Shown: piece after piece, positions 7,726 to 13,640 of the stretch
Numbering within the stretch: the first letter of the stretch is position 1
How the letters are laid out: each line of letters opens with the position of its first letter
From: Bacillota bacterium
GTDB lineage: Bacteria; Bacillota; Clostridia; Christensenellales; CAG-138
Assembly: GCA_023396535.1 (NCBI GenBank)
Contig: JAEWWD010000042.1
Location: 1-19,296 of the forward strand
Reading direction: 5' to 3'
DNA: 19,296 nt
Made by a program: the position numbers and the translations under genes
Notes under the pieces: model-generated
What the model was told of the DNA's origin: nothing
Database searches by the model: none
The model's input: the letters and a program-made list of their open reading frames with translations, nothing else

Positions 7726-7737
7726 GGCTTGATATAT

Positions 7738-7797
7738 CTATTCCCGTGGCGGCGCGGTGGTGCCGCGAATAATGAGCTCGTTGGAAGGAAGCGTTAT
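7738..7797 (-). pseudogene. C-terminal remnant of a LacI-family regulator gene
   Basis: In a frame different from trpB, the minus strand from 7797 to 7738 reads 19 codons and a stop: ITLPSNELIIRGTTAPPRE. This is the very typical end of LacI/GalR-family repressors (LPTELIVRGTTAPPR-like). Nothing LacI-like lies upstream, because trpB occupies the DNA in its own frame. Its first codon overlaps the trpB stop codon. The simplest reading is that a deletion joined the end of trpB to the last codons and terminator of a former lacI-type gene. Confidence 0.75.
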
Positions 7798-9173
7798 GCA
7801 AGCTCCGCGGGGACGGGCGGCAGCCCTGCGAAGCCGCGCTCCAGCTCTTCGTCGGTGGGAATGTAATCCGTCATTTCCCCGCTCTGGTAGCTCATGTACG
7901 CCGTCATATCGAAATAGCCCGTACCGGAAAGGCCGAACAGTATGGTCTTCGCTTCGCCTGTTTCGCGGCAGCGCAGCGCCTCGTCGATGGCGGTGCGGAT
8001 GGCGTGCGCGCTCTCGGGAGCGGGCAGTATGGTTTCGCAGCGGGCGAACAGCGTGGCGGCGTCGAACACGCGGCGCTGCTCCACGGCGACGGCCTCCATG
8101 TAGCCGTCATGATACAGCTTGGAAAGTATGGGGGCCATGCCGTGGTACCGCAACCCGCCCGCGTGGTTGGCGGAAGGCTGGAACGTGCAGCCCAGCGTGT
8201 ACATCTTCGCGAGCGGCGTGATTTTGCCGGTATCGCAGAAATCGTACGCGTATTTGCCGCGCGTGAAGGAGGGGCAGGAGGCGGGCTCCACGGCGATGAT
8301 GCGCAAATTCGACTTCCCCAGCAGTTTATCCCGCATGTACGGCGCGACGAGCCCGCCGAGGTTGCTGCCGCCGCCCGCGCAGCCGATGACGATATCTGGG
8401 TATTCGCCGAGTATGTCCATGGCCTGCTTGGCTTCGAGGCCAATGATGCTTTGATGCAGCAGCACCTGATTGAGCACGGAGCCGAGCACATAGCGATACC
8501 CGTCCGTCGTCACAGCCTTCTCGACGGCTTCGGAAATGGCGCAACCGAGGGAACCCATGTTTTCCGGGTCTTCCGCAAGTATGGCACGGCCCGCGTTGGT
8601 GGCATTGCTGGGGCTTGGGATGAGATCCGCGCCAAAGCTTTCGATGATGGCCTTGCGGTACGGCTTCTGTATGCTGGATATCTTGACCATGAAAACAGTC
8701 AGCGGCATTTTGAAGTAGGAGCATGCTTCCGAGAGCGCCGTGCCCCACTGGCCCGCGCCCGTTTCGGTGGTAAGCCCTTTGAGTCCCTGCGCTTTGGCAT
8801 AGTATGCCTGCGCAACGGCCGAATTCAGCTTGTGGCTGCCGGAGGTGTTGTTGCCCTCAAATTTGAAATAGATTTTCGCGGGCGTATCCAGCTCTTTTTC
8901 CAGATTGTACGCGCGCACGAGCGGGGAGGGGCGGTATACCCGGTACAAATCCATAACGGGGCCGGGGATATCGATATAGCGTGTTTTTTCGTCCATTTCC
9001 TGGTGCGCGAGCGCCTCGCAGAATACGGGGTAAAGATCCTGCTCCGTCGCCGGCTTGAATATGCCGGGGATGAGCATGGGCGCGGGCTGCTCGGGCATAT
9101 CCGCGCGCAGATTGTACCACTGCTGCGGGAGCTGATCCTCGGTCAAGTAGAAACGATGCGGAATGCGTGTCAT
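7794..9173 (-). CDS. trpB: TrpB2-type tryptophan synthase beta chain
   Basis: A 459-aa PLP enzyme that joins indole and L-serine to L-tryptophan. The N-terminal extension with IPHRFYLTEDQLPQQWYN and the RPSPLVRA stretch are typical of the longer TrpB2 class rather than the TrpA-partner TrpB1. K115 in SGSHKLN is the expected Schiff-base lysine, and GCAGGGSNLGG is the phosphate-cup motif. No trpA or other trp gene is in the window, which fits a TrpB2 salvaging free indole, though an unlinked trpA cannot be excluded. The ATG at 9173 has AAAGGAGC upstream. It is controlled by the Trp T-box at 9211-9489. The stop codon abuts a LacI-family remnant. Confidence 0.93.
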   Translation of the reverse strand: MTRIPHRFYLTEDQLPQQWYNLRADMPEQPAPMLIPGIFKPATEQDLYPVFCEALAHQEMDEKTRYIDIPGPVMDLYRVYRPSPLVRAYNLEKELDTPAKIYFKFEGNNTSGSHKLNSAVAQAYYAKAQGLKGLTTETGAGQWGTALSEACSYFKMPLTVFMVKISSIQKPYRKAIIESFGADLIPSPSNATNAGRAILAEDPENMGSLGCAISEAVEKAVTTDGYRYVLGSVLNQVLLHQSIIGLEAKQAMDILGEYPDIVIGCAGGGSNLGGLVAPYMRDKLLGKSNLRIIAVEPASCPSFTRGKYAYDFCDTGKITPLAKMYTLGCTFQPSANHAGGLRYHGMAPILSKLYHDGYMEAVAVEQRRVFDAATLFARCETILPAPESAHAIRTAIDEALRCRETGEAKTILFGLSGTGYFDMTAYMSYQSGEMTDYIPTDEELERGFAGLPPVPAELA

Positions 9174-9210
9174 GGCGGTTGCTCCTTTCATAATCCGGAT
9201 TTTTTGGTAT

Positions 9211-9250
9211 AAAAAAAGCCTTTGTCCCCTGTTCATTGGGACAAAAGCTT
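9211..9250 (-). terminator. Terminator of the Trp T-box
   Basis: On the minus strand AGCTTTTGTCCC pairs with GGGACAAAGGCT across an AATGAACAG-type loop and ends in a run of seven T. It follows the T-box sequence and competes with the antiterminator. Confidence 0.88.
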
Positions 9251-9489
9251 AAACTGCTTCTGCGGTGCCACCCGATTTGACGCTGAAAGCGCCCGCTCAA
9301 AAACCTGCCAACACAGGTCTTCCCCCATGATAACGGAGGGGAGCGCCGTCAGCTACTACTAAGGCCGCAAGGCCTGTTCGGCTGCCCTCATAAGTCCATT
9401 CAGCAAAGGTATTCGCTGCCGCTTTCCACCATCACGGCTCTCTGTAAGCTATCCCGGTGCCTACTCTTCTTACTCGTCGGTTTTGCTTG
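9211..9489 (-). promoter_or_regulatory. T-box leader with Trp (UGG) specifier, controls trpB
   Basis: The leader has the AGAGAG and GGTGGAAAGC elements of Stem I, and the specifier region reads GAATGGACTT, with UGG (9396-9398) followed by the usual purine. The antiterminator motif GGGTGGCACCGC is at 9262-9273, then the terminator at 9211-9250. T-boxes bind uncharged tRNA through the specifier and let transcription through when that tRNA is uncharged. A UGG specifier means tRNA-Trp, matching the downstream trpB. The register is set by its position in the internal loop and by agreement with the gene. Confidence 0.92.
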
Positions 9490-9495
9490 TTTGTT

Positions 9496-9524
9496 ATTGT
9501 ATGCCCCGGACGGGACGTTGTCAA
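9496..9524 (-). promoter_or_regulatory. Promoter of the trpB T-box leader
   Basis: Minus strand TTGACA (9519-9524), 17-bp spacer, TACAAT (9496-9501). It sits 22 bp after the cysE stop codon. No terminator separates cysE from it, so cysE read-through may add to trpB transcription. Confidence 0.87.
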
Positions 9525-9546
9525 CTACAAATTTGCATTTATTCTG

Positions 9547-10314
9547 TCAATCCTGTTTTTTCAGGCCATCCATGGCGTCTTCCAGCGCCTTGATGCGATC
9601 TCTAAGGCGCGCCATCTCCAGCTCGACAGGGTCGGGCAGATGTACCTGGTCGAGATCCACGCCCTCTTCGCCGGGCGCGGCGGCCGGACGGGCAATGCAG
9701 GGAGTGACAGCTTCGCCCAGACTCGCGGGGCAGTTGGCCCTGTTATTGCAGGTTTCCTTCAAAGCGCAACCTTCCGGCGACGGTACGGAAAGAGGGCAGG
9801 GGCATATCTTCACTACATGGCCGGGTACCCCCACCACAGTCGCGCAGGGCGGCACGTCCTTGAGCACCACCGCGCCCGAGCCTACCTTGGCGTAGTCGCC
9901 CACCATGATGGGGCCGAGCACACGTGCTCCGCTCGCGATCATGACATGGTTGCCAATGGTGGGGTGGCGCTTGCCCGTTTCTTTGCCGGTGCCGCCAAGA
10001 GTCGCGCCCTGGTATATCGTAACGTCGTCGCCTATCTCCGTCGTTTCACCTATCACGACGCCGCTGCCATGGTCGATGAACAGCCGCTGACCTATTTTTG
10101 CGCCCGGATGTATTTCGATACCCGTAAAAAATCGGTTGATGTTGGATAAAATGCGTGCGAGCAGCTTCATGCGGTGCGTATGCAGAAAATACGCCACTCT
10201 GTGCGAGCGAACGGCGTGAAAGCCCGGGTAACACAGGAATACCTCCAGCGTCGTGCGCGCCGCGGGATCACGCTGCAGGATGCACTGGATATCGCTTTTC
10301 AGTGTTTTGAACAT
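9547..10314 (-). CDS. cysE: Serine O-acetyltransferase with cysteine-rich C-terminal insert
   Basis: A 255-aa hexapeptide-repeat enzyme that acetylates L-serine with acetyl-CoA to O-acetylserine, the first step of cysteine synthesis. The N-terminal helical part (1-65) leads into the left-handed beta helix (66-165). D81-H82 in DHGSG and H117 in KRHPTIG are the expected active-site residues. After the helix, where short clostridial and Bacillus enzymes have only a few residues before LPDPV, this protein carries residues 171-206 with six cysteines spaced C-x-C-x9-C-x5-C-x5-C-x10-C. It then ends in a short coiled coil (227-252). The ATG at 10314 has GGGGGG six bases upstream; the ATG at 10320 would be too close. 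A Cys T-box precedes it. No cysK follows; trpB does. Confidence 0.93.
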   Translation of the reverse strand: MFKTLKSDIQCILQRDPAARTTLEVFLCYPGFHAVRSHRVAYFLHTHRMKLLARILSNINRFFTGIEIHPGAKIGQRLFIDHGSGVVIGETTEIGDDVTIYQGATLGGTGKETGKRHPTIGNHVMIASGARVLGPIMVGDYAKVGSGAVVLKDVPPCATVVGVPGHVVKICPCPLSVPSPEGCALKETCNNRANCPASLGEAVTPCIARPAAAPGEEGVDLDQVHLPDPVELEMARLRDRIKALEDAMDGLKKQD

Positions 10315-10361
10315 TGGCATTCCCCCCGTTCTGATATCATGCAGGACTTCCTGCGGGTAAC

Positions 10362-10400
10362 AAAAAAACACATCTGTCTCGCTACAAAGACGGATGTGCT
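10362..10400 (-). terminator. Terminator of the Cys T-box
   Basis: On the minus strand AGCACATCCGTCTT pairs with GAGACAGATGTGTT across a short loop and ends in seven T. It directly follows the T-box motif. Confidence 0.88.
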
Positions 10401-10619
10401 CCGCGGTTCCACTTTGCTTGGGTATCCCTGCTTAAGGAAAACCCCGCTTTTCGCCTTAACGCGGCATACGTCCCGCGATACTTGGGAGTCCCCCTTTGTC
10501 ACGGGCGGCTATGGAAACGCACTTCTCCGCGGCGAACGCCCGGGCAGGCTTGCAGCCGTTTCCGGCCTGCCCTCTCTGTGGGGTTGCGTGGCGGGTACTC
10601 TTTTTCCGTCATTGCCTTT
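10362..10619 (-). promoter_or_regulatory. T-box leader with Cys (UGC) specifier, controls cysE
   Basis: The Stem I region carries the AGAGAG element. The specifier loop reads GAAGTGCGTT, with UGC at 10519-10521 followed by a purine. The antiterminator motif GTGGAACCGCGG is at 10401-10412, followed by the terminator. UGC means tRNA-Cys, agreeing with a cysteine-synthesis gene downstream. The stretch between cysE and the tRNA-Tyr gene holds only this leader and its promoter. Confidence 0.9.
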
Positions 10620-10625
10620 CAAATT

Positions 10626-10655
10626 ATCATACTGTATGCCGCGAGCGGCTGTCAA
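10626..10655 (-). promoter_or_regulatory. Promoter of the cysE T-box leader
   Basis: Minus strand TTGACA (10650-10655), 18-bp spacer, TATGAT (10626-10631). Confidence 0.83.
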
Positions 10656-10715
10656 GTGCATTGGCGCAAGTGAGAAATTTGCAGCAAGAGGATGTTGCGC
10701 TTTAATAAGTCGGAA

Positions 10716-10803
<88 letters not shown>

Positions 10804-10849
10804 ATAACTATGCAGCGGGTAGCGGGGGATATTCTGATTAATTTGAACA

Positions 10850-10910
10850 GCCTCTTAATCGAGCCCCGCTTACTCCGCTGCAAGCTGCCTTACCAATTGG
10901 CTATGAAGGC
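10850..10910 (-). pseudogene. Degenerate tRNA-like sequence between tRNA-Glu and tRNA-Tyr
   Basis: It begins three bases after the CCA of tRNA-Glu, as a tRNA would in such a cluster. The 5' half is tRNA-like: GCCTTCA acceptor strand, TA, then a D arm GCC-AATTGGTAA-GGC. The next arm (GCTTG/TAAGC) has a loop of abnormal size with no U33, so no anticodon can be called. The 3' half lacks a matching TGAAGGC acceptor strand and a paired T stem, although a TTCAAAT T-loop-like string lies at 10841-10847. I read it as a decayed or rearranged tRNA gene; a non-tRNA RNA with a tRNA-like 5' domain is the alternative. Confidence 0.5.
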
Positions 10911-10913
10911 TTA

Positions 10914-10989
10914 TGGTGATCCCTATGGGATTTGAACCCGATATTGCCGGCGTGAAAGGCCGGTGTCCTAACCATTAGACGAAGGGACC
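10914..10989 (-). tRNA. tRNA-Glu (UUC)
   Basis: A 76-nt tRNA. The acceptor GGTCCCT pairs with AGGGATC (one G-U), the D arm is GTC-TAATGGTTA-GGAC, the anticodon UUC is at 10954-10956 in CCTTTCACG, the T arm is CGGGT/CCCAT-like around TTGAATC, and CCA is encoded. A GC-rich 7-bp hairpin (10994-11011, loop CAAA) lies between it and the XRE gene. Confidence 0.93.
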
Positions 10990-11014
10990 GGGGCGGCTCC
11001 CAAAGGAGCCGTGT

Positions 11015-11269
11015 TTATGCGCCTATTTGGATGCAAAAGGCGTCACAATAAACCAGGATATCATCAATCCTTACATGCAGCACCGCCGCTAGCACGACCA
11101 TATTGTCGATGGTCGGCATCGCCGTTCCATGCTGCCACTTGTAAATTGCCTGCGGAGTGGCGAACCCGAAGATGTTCTGCAAATCCTTTACAGACAGCCC
11201 TGCCTGTAACCGCAGTGCAGTAATGTTTTGTCCGGTCTTGATCATATCGATGGCCGGTATGTTGTTCAT
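11015..11269 (-). CDS. Small XRE-type helix-turn-helix protein, 84 aa
   Basis: A single-domain DNA-binding protein. Residues 16-72 match the Cro/CI helix-turn-helix: NITALRLQAGLSVKDLQNIFG, then TPQAIYKWQHGTAMPTIDNM with the recognition helix, then a closing helix ending in IDDIL. It probably acts as a dimeric repressor; no target is known. The ATG at 11269 has AGGAG 7 bases upstream, better than the ATG at 11290. It lies 42 bp after rtcB on the same strand. The gap holds overlapping CCGG hairpins, so coupled but weakened transcription is likely. Control of rtcB is possible but unproven. Confidence 0.85.
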   Translation of the reverse strand: MNNIPAIDMIKTGQNITALRLQAGLSVKDLQNIFGFATPQAIYKWQHGTAMPTIDNMVVLAAVLHVRIDDILVYCDAFCIQIGA

Positions 11270-11283
11270 TTTCTTCTCCTGTT

Positions 11284-11313
11284 CCGGCACTAAGCCGGAT
11301 GGAGAACCGGCTT
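11284..11313 (-). promoter_or_regulatory. Overlapping hairpins between rtcB and the XRE gene
   Basis: Three CCGG blocks allow two exclusive stems on the minus strand: AAGCCGG/CCGGCTT (11307-11313 with 11292-11298) and CCGGC/GCCGG (11294-11298 with 11284-11288). The second ends about 8 bases ahead of the XRE ribosome site. No T tract follows, so this is not a plain terminator. Confidence 0.4.
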
Positions 11314-12517
11314 AGTTTGCCTTAAAGTTATAGATGGGCTTCATAACATCAATGACATCTACGGCGTCGCGGATGACATCTATGATGTCCTCCAGCGACT
11401 TATATGCCATAGGCGCTTCATCGATAGTTGCTTCATTGACGGAGGTTGTATAGACCCCTTCCATCTCTTTGCGATATTCATCCAGATTTAGGCTGGCTCT
11501 TGCGGCAGTTCTGGACATGAGCCTTCCGGCGCCATGGGGCGCGGAGTAATTCCATTCCGGGTTTCCTTTGCCGACAGCCAGGACGCTTCCGTCCCGCATG
11601 TTAATGGGTATCAATACCTTTTCGCCATCGTGCGCCGCGATAGCGCCTTTGCGCAGAATCATCTCATCGGTATCGATGTAGTTATGAACGGTGTGGAACG
11701 CATCGCTTCCGGTCATGCCTGTTCTTGCAAGCAGCACTTCAGCGATCTTTTCGCGGTTCCTTTTTGCGAAACCCTGACAGATATTTACATCGTGGAGATA
11801 ATCCTCAAAATAGGTTCCATATACAAAGCACAGATCTTCCGGAACGGTGGCTTCTCGGCCAGTCCATTTGAGTTCCTTCAAAGCCGCCTGTATTTTTTCA
11901 CGACTTCCGGTCGCCTTATACTCCGCAATGATGGCGTCCCTTTGGGCAAAGTAGGTTTCTTTGCCTTTGTGCAGATCGACGGCCAGAGCCTGATAGTATT
12001 CCGCGACCTGCTTTCCGAGGTTACGGCTGCCGCTGTGGATGACAAGATAATTTGTTCCGTCGGCTGCGCGGTCTATCTCGATAAAGTGGTTGCCGCCGCC
12101 CAGGGTGCCGAGGCTTCTTTCGAGACGCTTGCTATCCCTGAGGCTCCGGAAGCAGCAAAGAGCAGCCAGATCGAAATGTTCCTGACGCCCCTCCCACACA
12201 TTCTTGCCGGAAGGGACATAGTGCGCAGCTTCGTCCAGCCGTTCCATATCGATCTCGATATTTCCAAGGTTCACGGTGTACATGCCACAGCCGATATCCA
12301 CACCTACGATGTTTGGGACAGCCTTTTCATGCACGGTCATGGTGGTGCCGATCGTACAGCCCTTGCCAGCATGGACGTCCGGCATGATACGGATACGGCT
12401 GCCTTGCGTAAACTCATAGTCGCACATTCTGCGAATCTGCTCGACTGCTTCATCCTCGATTACTTTCGCATAACAGACTGCCGTGTTGATTTTGCCTTTG
12501 ATCTCTATGACATTCAT
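11312..12517 (-). CDS. rtcB: RtcB-family RNA ligase
   Basis: A 401-aa protein of the RtcB family, which joins 3'-phosphate or 2',3'-cyclic phosphate RNA ends to 5'-OH ends using Mn2+ and GTP. Key motifs are intact: DVHAGKGCTIG (47-57), VGVDIGCGM with metal ligands D74 and C77, GGGNHFIEI with H144, HSGSRNLG with H161, HTVHNYID with H278, and SAPHGAGRLMSR, where H328 matches the residue that carries GMP. Length fits the E. coli-size subgroup. The ATG at 12517 is chosen over 12541 because GGAGGAG sits 6 bases ahead. No rtcA, rtcR or archease gene is visible. A terminator hairpin lies 22 bp before the start, and a small XRE gene and tRNA genes follow. Confidence 0.93.
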   Translation of the reverse strand: MNVIEIKGKINTAVCYAKVIEDEAVEQIRRMCDYEFTQGSRIRIMPDVHAGKGCTIGTTMTVHEKAVPNIVGVDIGCGMYTVNLGNIEIDMERLDEAAHYVPSGKNVWEGRQEHFDLAALCCFRSLRDSKRLERSLGTLGGGNHFIEIDRAADGTNYLVIHSGSRNLGKQVAEYYQALAVDLHKGKETYFAQRDAIIAEYKATGSREKIQAALKELKWTGREATVPEDLCFVYGTYFEDYLHDVNICQGFAKRNREKIAEVLLARTGMTGSDAFHTVHNYIDTDEMILRKGAIAAHDGEKVLIPINMRDGSVLAVGKGNPEWNYSAPHGAGRLMSRTAARASLNLDEYRKEMEGVYTTSVNEATIDEAPMAYKSLEDIIDVIRDAVDVIDVMKPIYNFKAN

Positions 12518-12539
12518 ATTTTCTCCTCCGCCAGCTAAC

Positions 12540-12571
12540 AAAAAACCGCCCGCCTCATACGAGACAAGCGG
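12540..12571 (-). terminator. Terminator hairpin directly ahead of rtcB
   Basis: On the minus strand an 11-bp stem (12561-12571 with 12546-12556, four G-U pairs, loop GTAT) is followed by six T. It ends 22 bases before the rtcB ATG. No established gene lies upstream on this strand for it to close, only a possible 42-codon ORF, so an attenuator for rtcB is plausible. Confidence 0.7.
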
Positions 12572-12599
12572 CTGTTGCTTTATGCTTCAAATCGCCCGG

Positions 12600-12728
12600 T
12601 TAGGACTTTCCTTTGCTGCACAGCGTAGCGTTATCTTCATATGAGCGCGAAAAATGACTATCCCGATCAAGTTTATGGGACAGATTAAAAAAAGTGCGTT
12701 CACAATACAAATAACTTGCCTGCAACAT
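12600..12728 (-). CDS. Possible small ORF (42 aa) upstream of rtcB
   Basis: Starts at ATG 12728 behind GGAAAGGA (6-base gap) and reads 42 codons beginning MLQASYLYCERTFFNLSHK and ending CSKGKS. The product is polar and basic with two cysteines and no membrane span. It ends 28 bases before the terminator ahead of rtcB. I recognise no family. It could be a leader peptide, a small protein co-regulated with rtcB, or chance. An inverted repeat GAGCG-CACT-CGCTC lies at 12743-12756, and -10-like TATAGT (12771-12776) and TATAAT (12799-12804) lie upstream on this strand, but no good -35 does. Confidence 0.3.
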   Translation of the reverse strand: MLQASYLYCERTFFNLSHKLDRDSHFSRSYEDNATLCSKGKS

Positions 12729-12788
12729 TGCTTTTCCTTTCCGAGCGCACTCGCTCAAATTTCTACGTTTACTATAACACGGAAATAC

Positions 12789-12817
12789 TTGTTTGCCTAT
12801 TATACCCGTAGTATAAA
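12789..12817 (+). promoter_or_regulatory. Possible promoter of a small RNA
   Basis: Plus strand TTGTTT (12789-12794), 17-bp spacer, TATAAA (12812-12817). No ORF follows before the terminator at 12922-12947, so the product would be a short RNA. Confidence 0.45.
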
Positions 12818-12822
12818 AATGA

Positions 12823-12947
12823 GAGTATGCGGCCTTGGATATTATGCGAGGTACCCACCGGGGCTTGAATACTGCCCGCCGGATCCCTGGCGCATAATGC
12901 GATAAAGCCTGAAAAACACACAGCGGGAGGCAGGCCTCCCGCTTTTT
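12823..12947 (+). ncRNA. Candidate structured small RNA of unknown class
   Basis: Between a plausible promoter and a strong terminator lies a long nested set of complements: GGCCTT/AAAGCC (12831-12836 with 12904-12909, one mismatch), ATTATGCG/CGCATAAT (12841-12848 with 12890-12897, perfect), GGTACC/GGATCC (outer pairs only), and CGGGGC/GCCCG, capped by TTGAATACT. This makes a rod of about 80 nt followed by the terminator. I looked for 6S, SRP and tmRNA signatures and could not confirm any. Transcription on the minus strand, as an extended spoVT 3' end, is possible. Confidence 0.35.
12922..12947. terminator. Strong hairpin terminator between spoVT and the rtcB leader
   Basis: A perfect 9-bp stem, AGCGGGAGG and its complement, closes a 4-base loop. 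On the plus strand it runs into six T; on the minus strand into GTGTGTTTTTC. It lies 23 bp after the spoVT stop, so it probably works both ways, closing spoVT on the minus strand and any plus-strand small RNA. Confidence 0.8.
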
Positions 12948-12969
12948 TATCGGTCGTTTTCGCTTTGCG

Positions 12970-13527
12970 CTATTGCTCCATTTGTTTCCCAATAAAGCTT
13001 GCGGCGGTCTCCGCGATTTTCATCTCCATGGGGCCCATCACGACATCCGGTTCGCGCGAGAGCAGCATCACAGCGCCTATGGCGTCGCCTTCGGCCAGTA
13101 TGGGGACGATGACCTGCGCGCGGTACGGCTGGTTCTCCTCGTCGTTTGCGATGATATTCAAAAGCTCTTCGCCTTTGACTGCCGAGCGCATCACCTTGGT
13201 ACGAGACTGCATGACCTGCTCCACGTCCTCATGGATAGCCTTGTCCATCAGCTCGCGCCTGCTTGCGCCCGCCACGGTGATCACAACGTCCTTATCGCAG
13301 ATGGCCGCGATATGACCAAGATTCTGGTGCATTGCCGCCGCATACTCGCGCGAAAAGTCGTTCAGCTCGCCTATGGGCGAATACTTCTTCAGGATAACCT
13401 CGCCTTCGCGGTCTGTGAATATCTCGAGAGGATCACCCTCGCGTATGCGGAGCGTACGCCGGATTTCCTTGGGAATGACTACGCGCCCCAACTCATCTAT
13501 ACGCCTAACTATTCCTGTTGCCTTCAA
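12970..13527 (-). CDS. spoVT: Stage V sporulation protein T (AbrB-type regulator), TTG start
   Basis: A 185-aa transcription factor of forespore development. The N-terminal swapped-hairpin AbrB DNA-binding domain (1-50) is nearly canonical: KATGIVRRIDELGRVVIPK, then RRTLRIREGDPLEIF. A GAF-like sensor domain follows (about 55-185), ending FIGKQMEQ as in Bacillus SpoVT. The start is the TTG at 13527: CAGGAGGG lies 7 bases ahead and the family sequence begins at that codon, whereas the ATG at 13554 would add nine unrelated residues. It lies 113 bp after pyrE with only an AT-rich weak hairpin between, so both read-through and its own sporulation promoter are possible; I could not place a convincing sigma-G site. 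Its presence is the main evidence that the organism makes endospores. Confidence 0.95.
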   Translation of the reverse strand: MKATGIVRRIDELGRVVIPKEIRRTLRIREGDPLEIFTDREGEVILKKYSPIGELNDFSREYAAAMHQNLGHIAAICDKDVVITVAGASRRELMDKAIHEDVEQVMQSRTKVMRSAVKGEELLNIIANDEENQPYRAQVIVPILAEGDAIGAVMLLSREPDVVMGPMEMKIAETAASFIGKQMEQ

Positions 13528-13640
13528 GTGAATACCCTCCTGTATGCCATGCAATTTTGGATGCAGGAGTAGTATTTGTCGCTTTCTGGGTTTTATACGG
13601 CGGGTTACGCTTAAACATCAAACCAAAAATGAATTTTTAG

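Noticed and set aside
8004..9212. 402-codon open frame on the plus strand antisense to trpB
   Set aside because: It is the mirror of a GC-rich conserved gene; its product shows no family features and trpB is unmistakable on the other strand.
9457..10149. 230-codon plus-strand frame across the trpB T-box end and cysE
   Set aside because: It is antisense to cysE and the Trp T-box and has no ribosome site or family features.
12823..12947. 6S or SRP RNA identity for the rod-shaped candidate
   Set aside because: It is shorter than usual 6S RNA, lacks a clear central bubble between closing stems, and has no GGAAGCA-type SRP apical motif. Left as unknown class.
12729..12992. N-terminal part of a 130-codon minus-strand frame from 12992
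   Set aside because: It begins inside spoVT and runs through its terminator with no ribosome site; only the last 42 codons from 12728 have a plausible start.
13528..13554. ATG start for spoVT at 13554
   Set aside because: It would place the start upstream of the AGGAGGG site and add nine residues absent from the family; the TTG at 13527 fits both the ribosome site and the homology.
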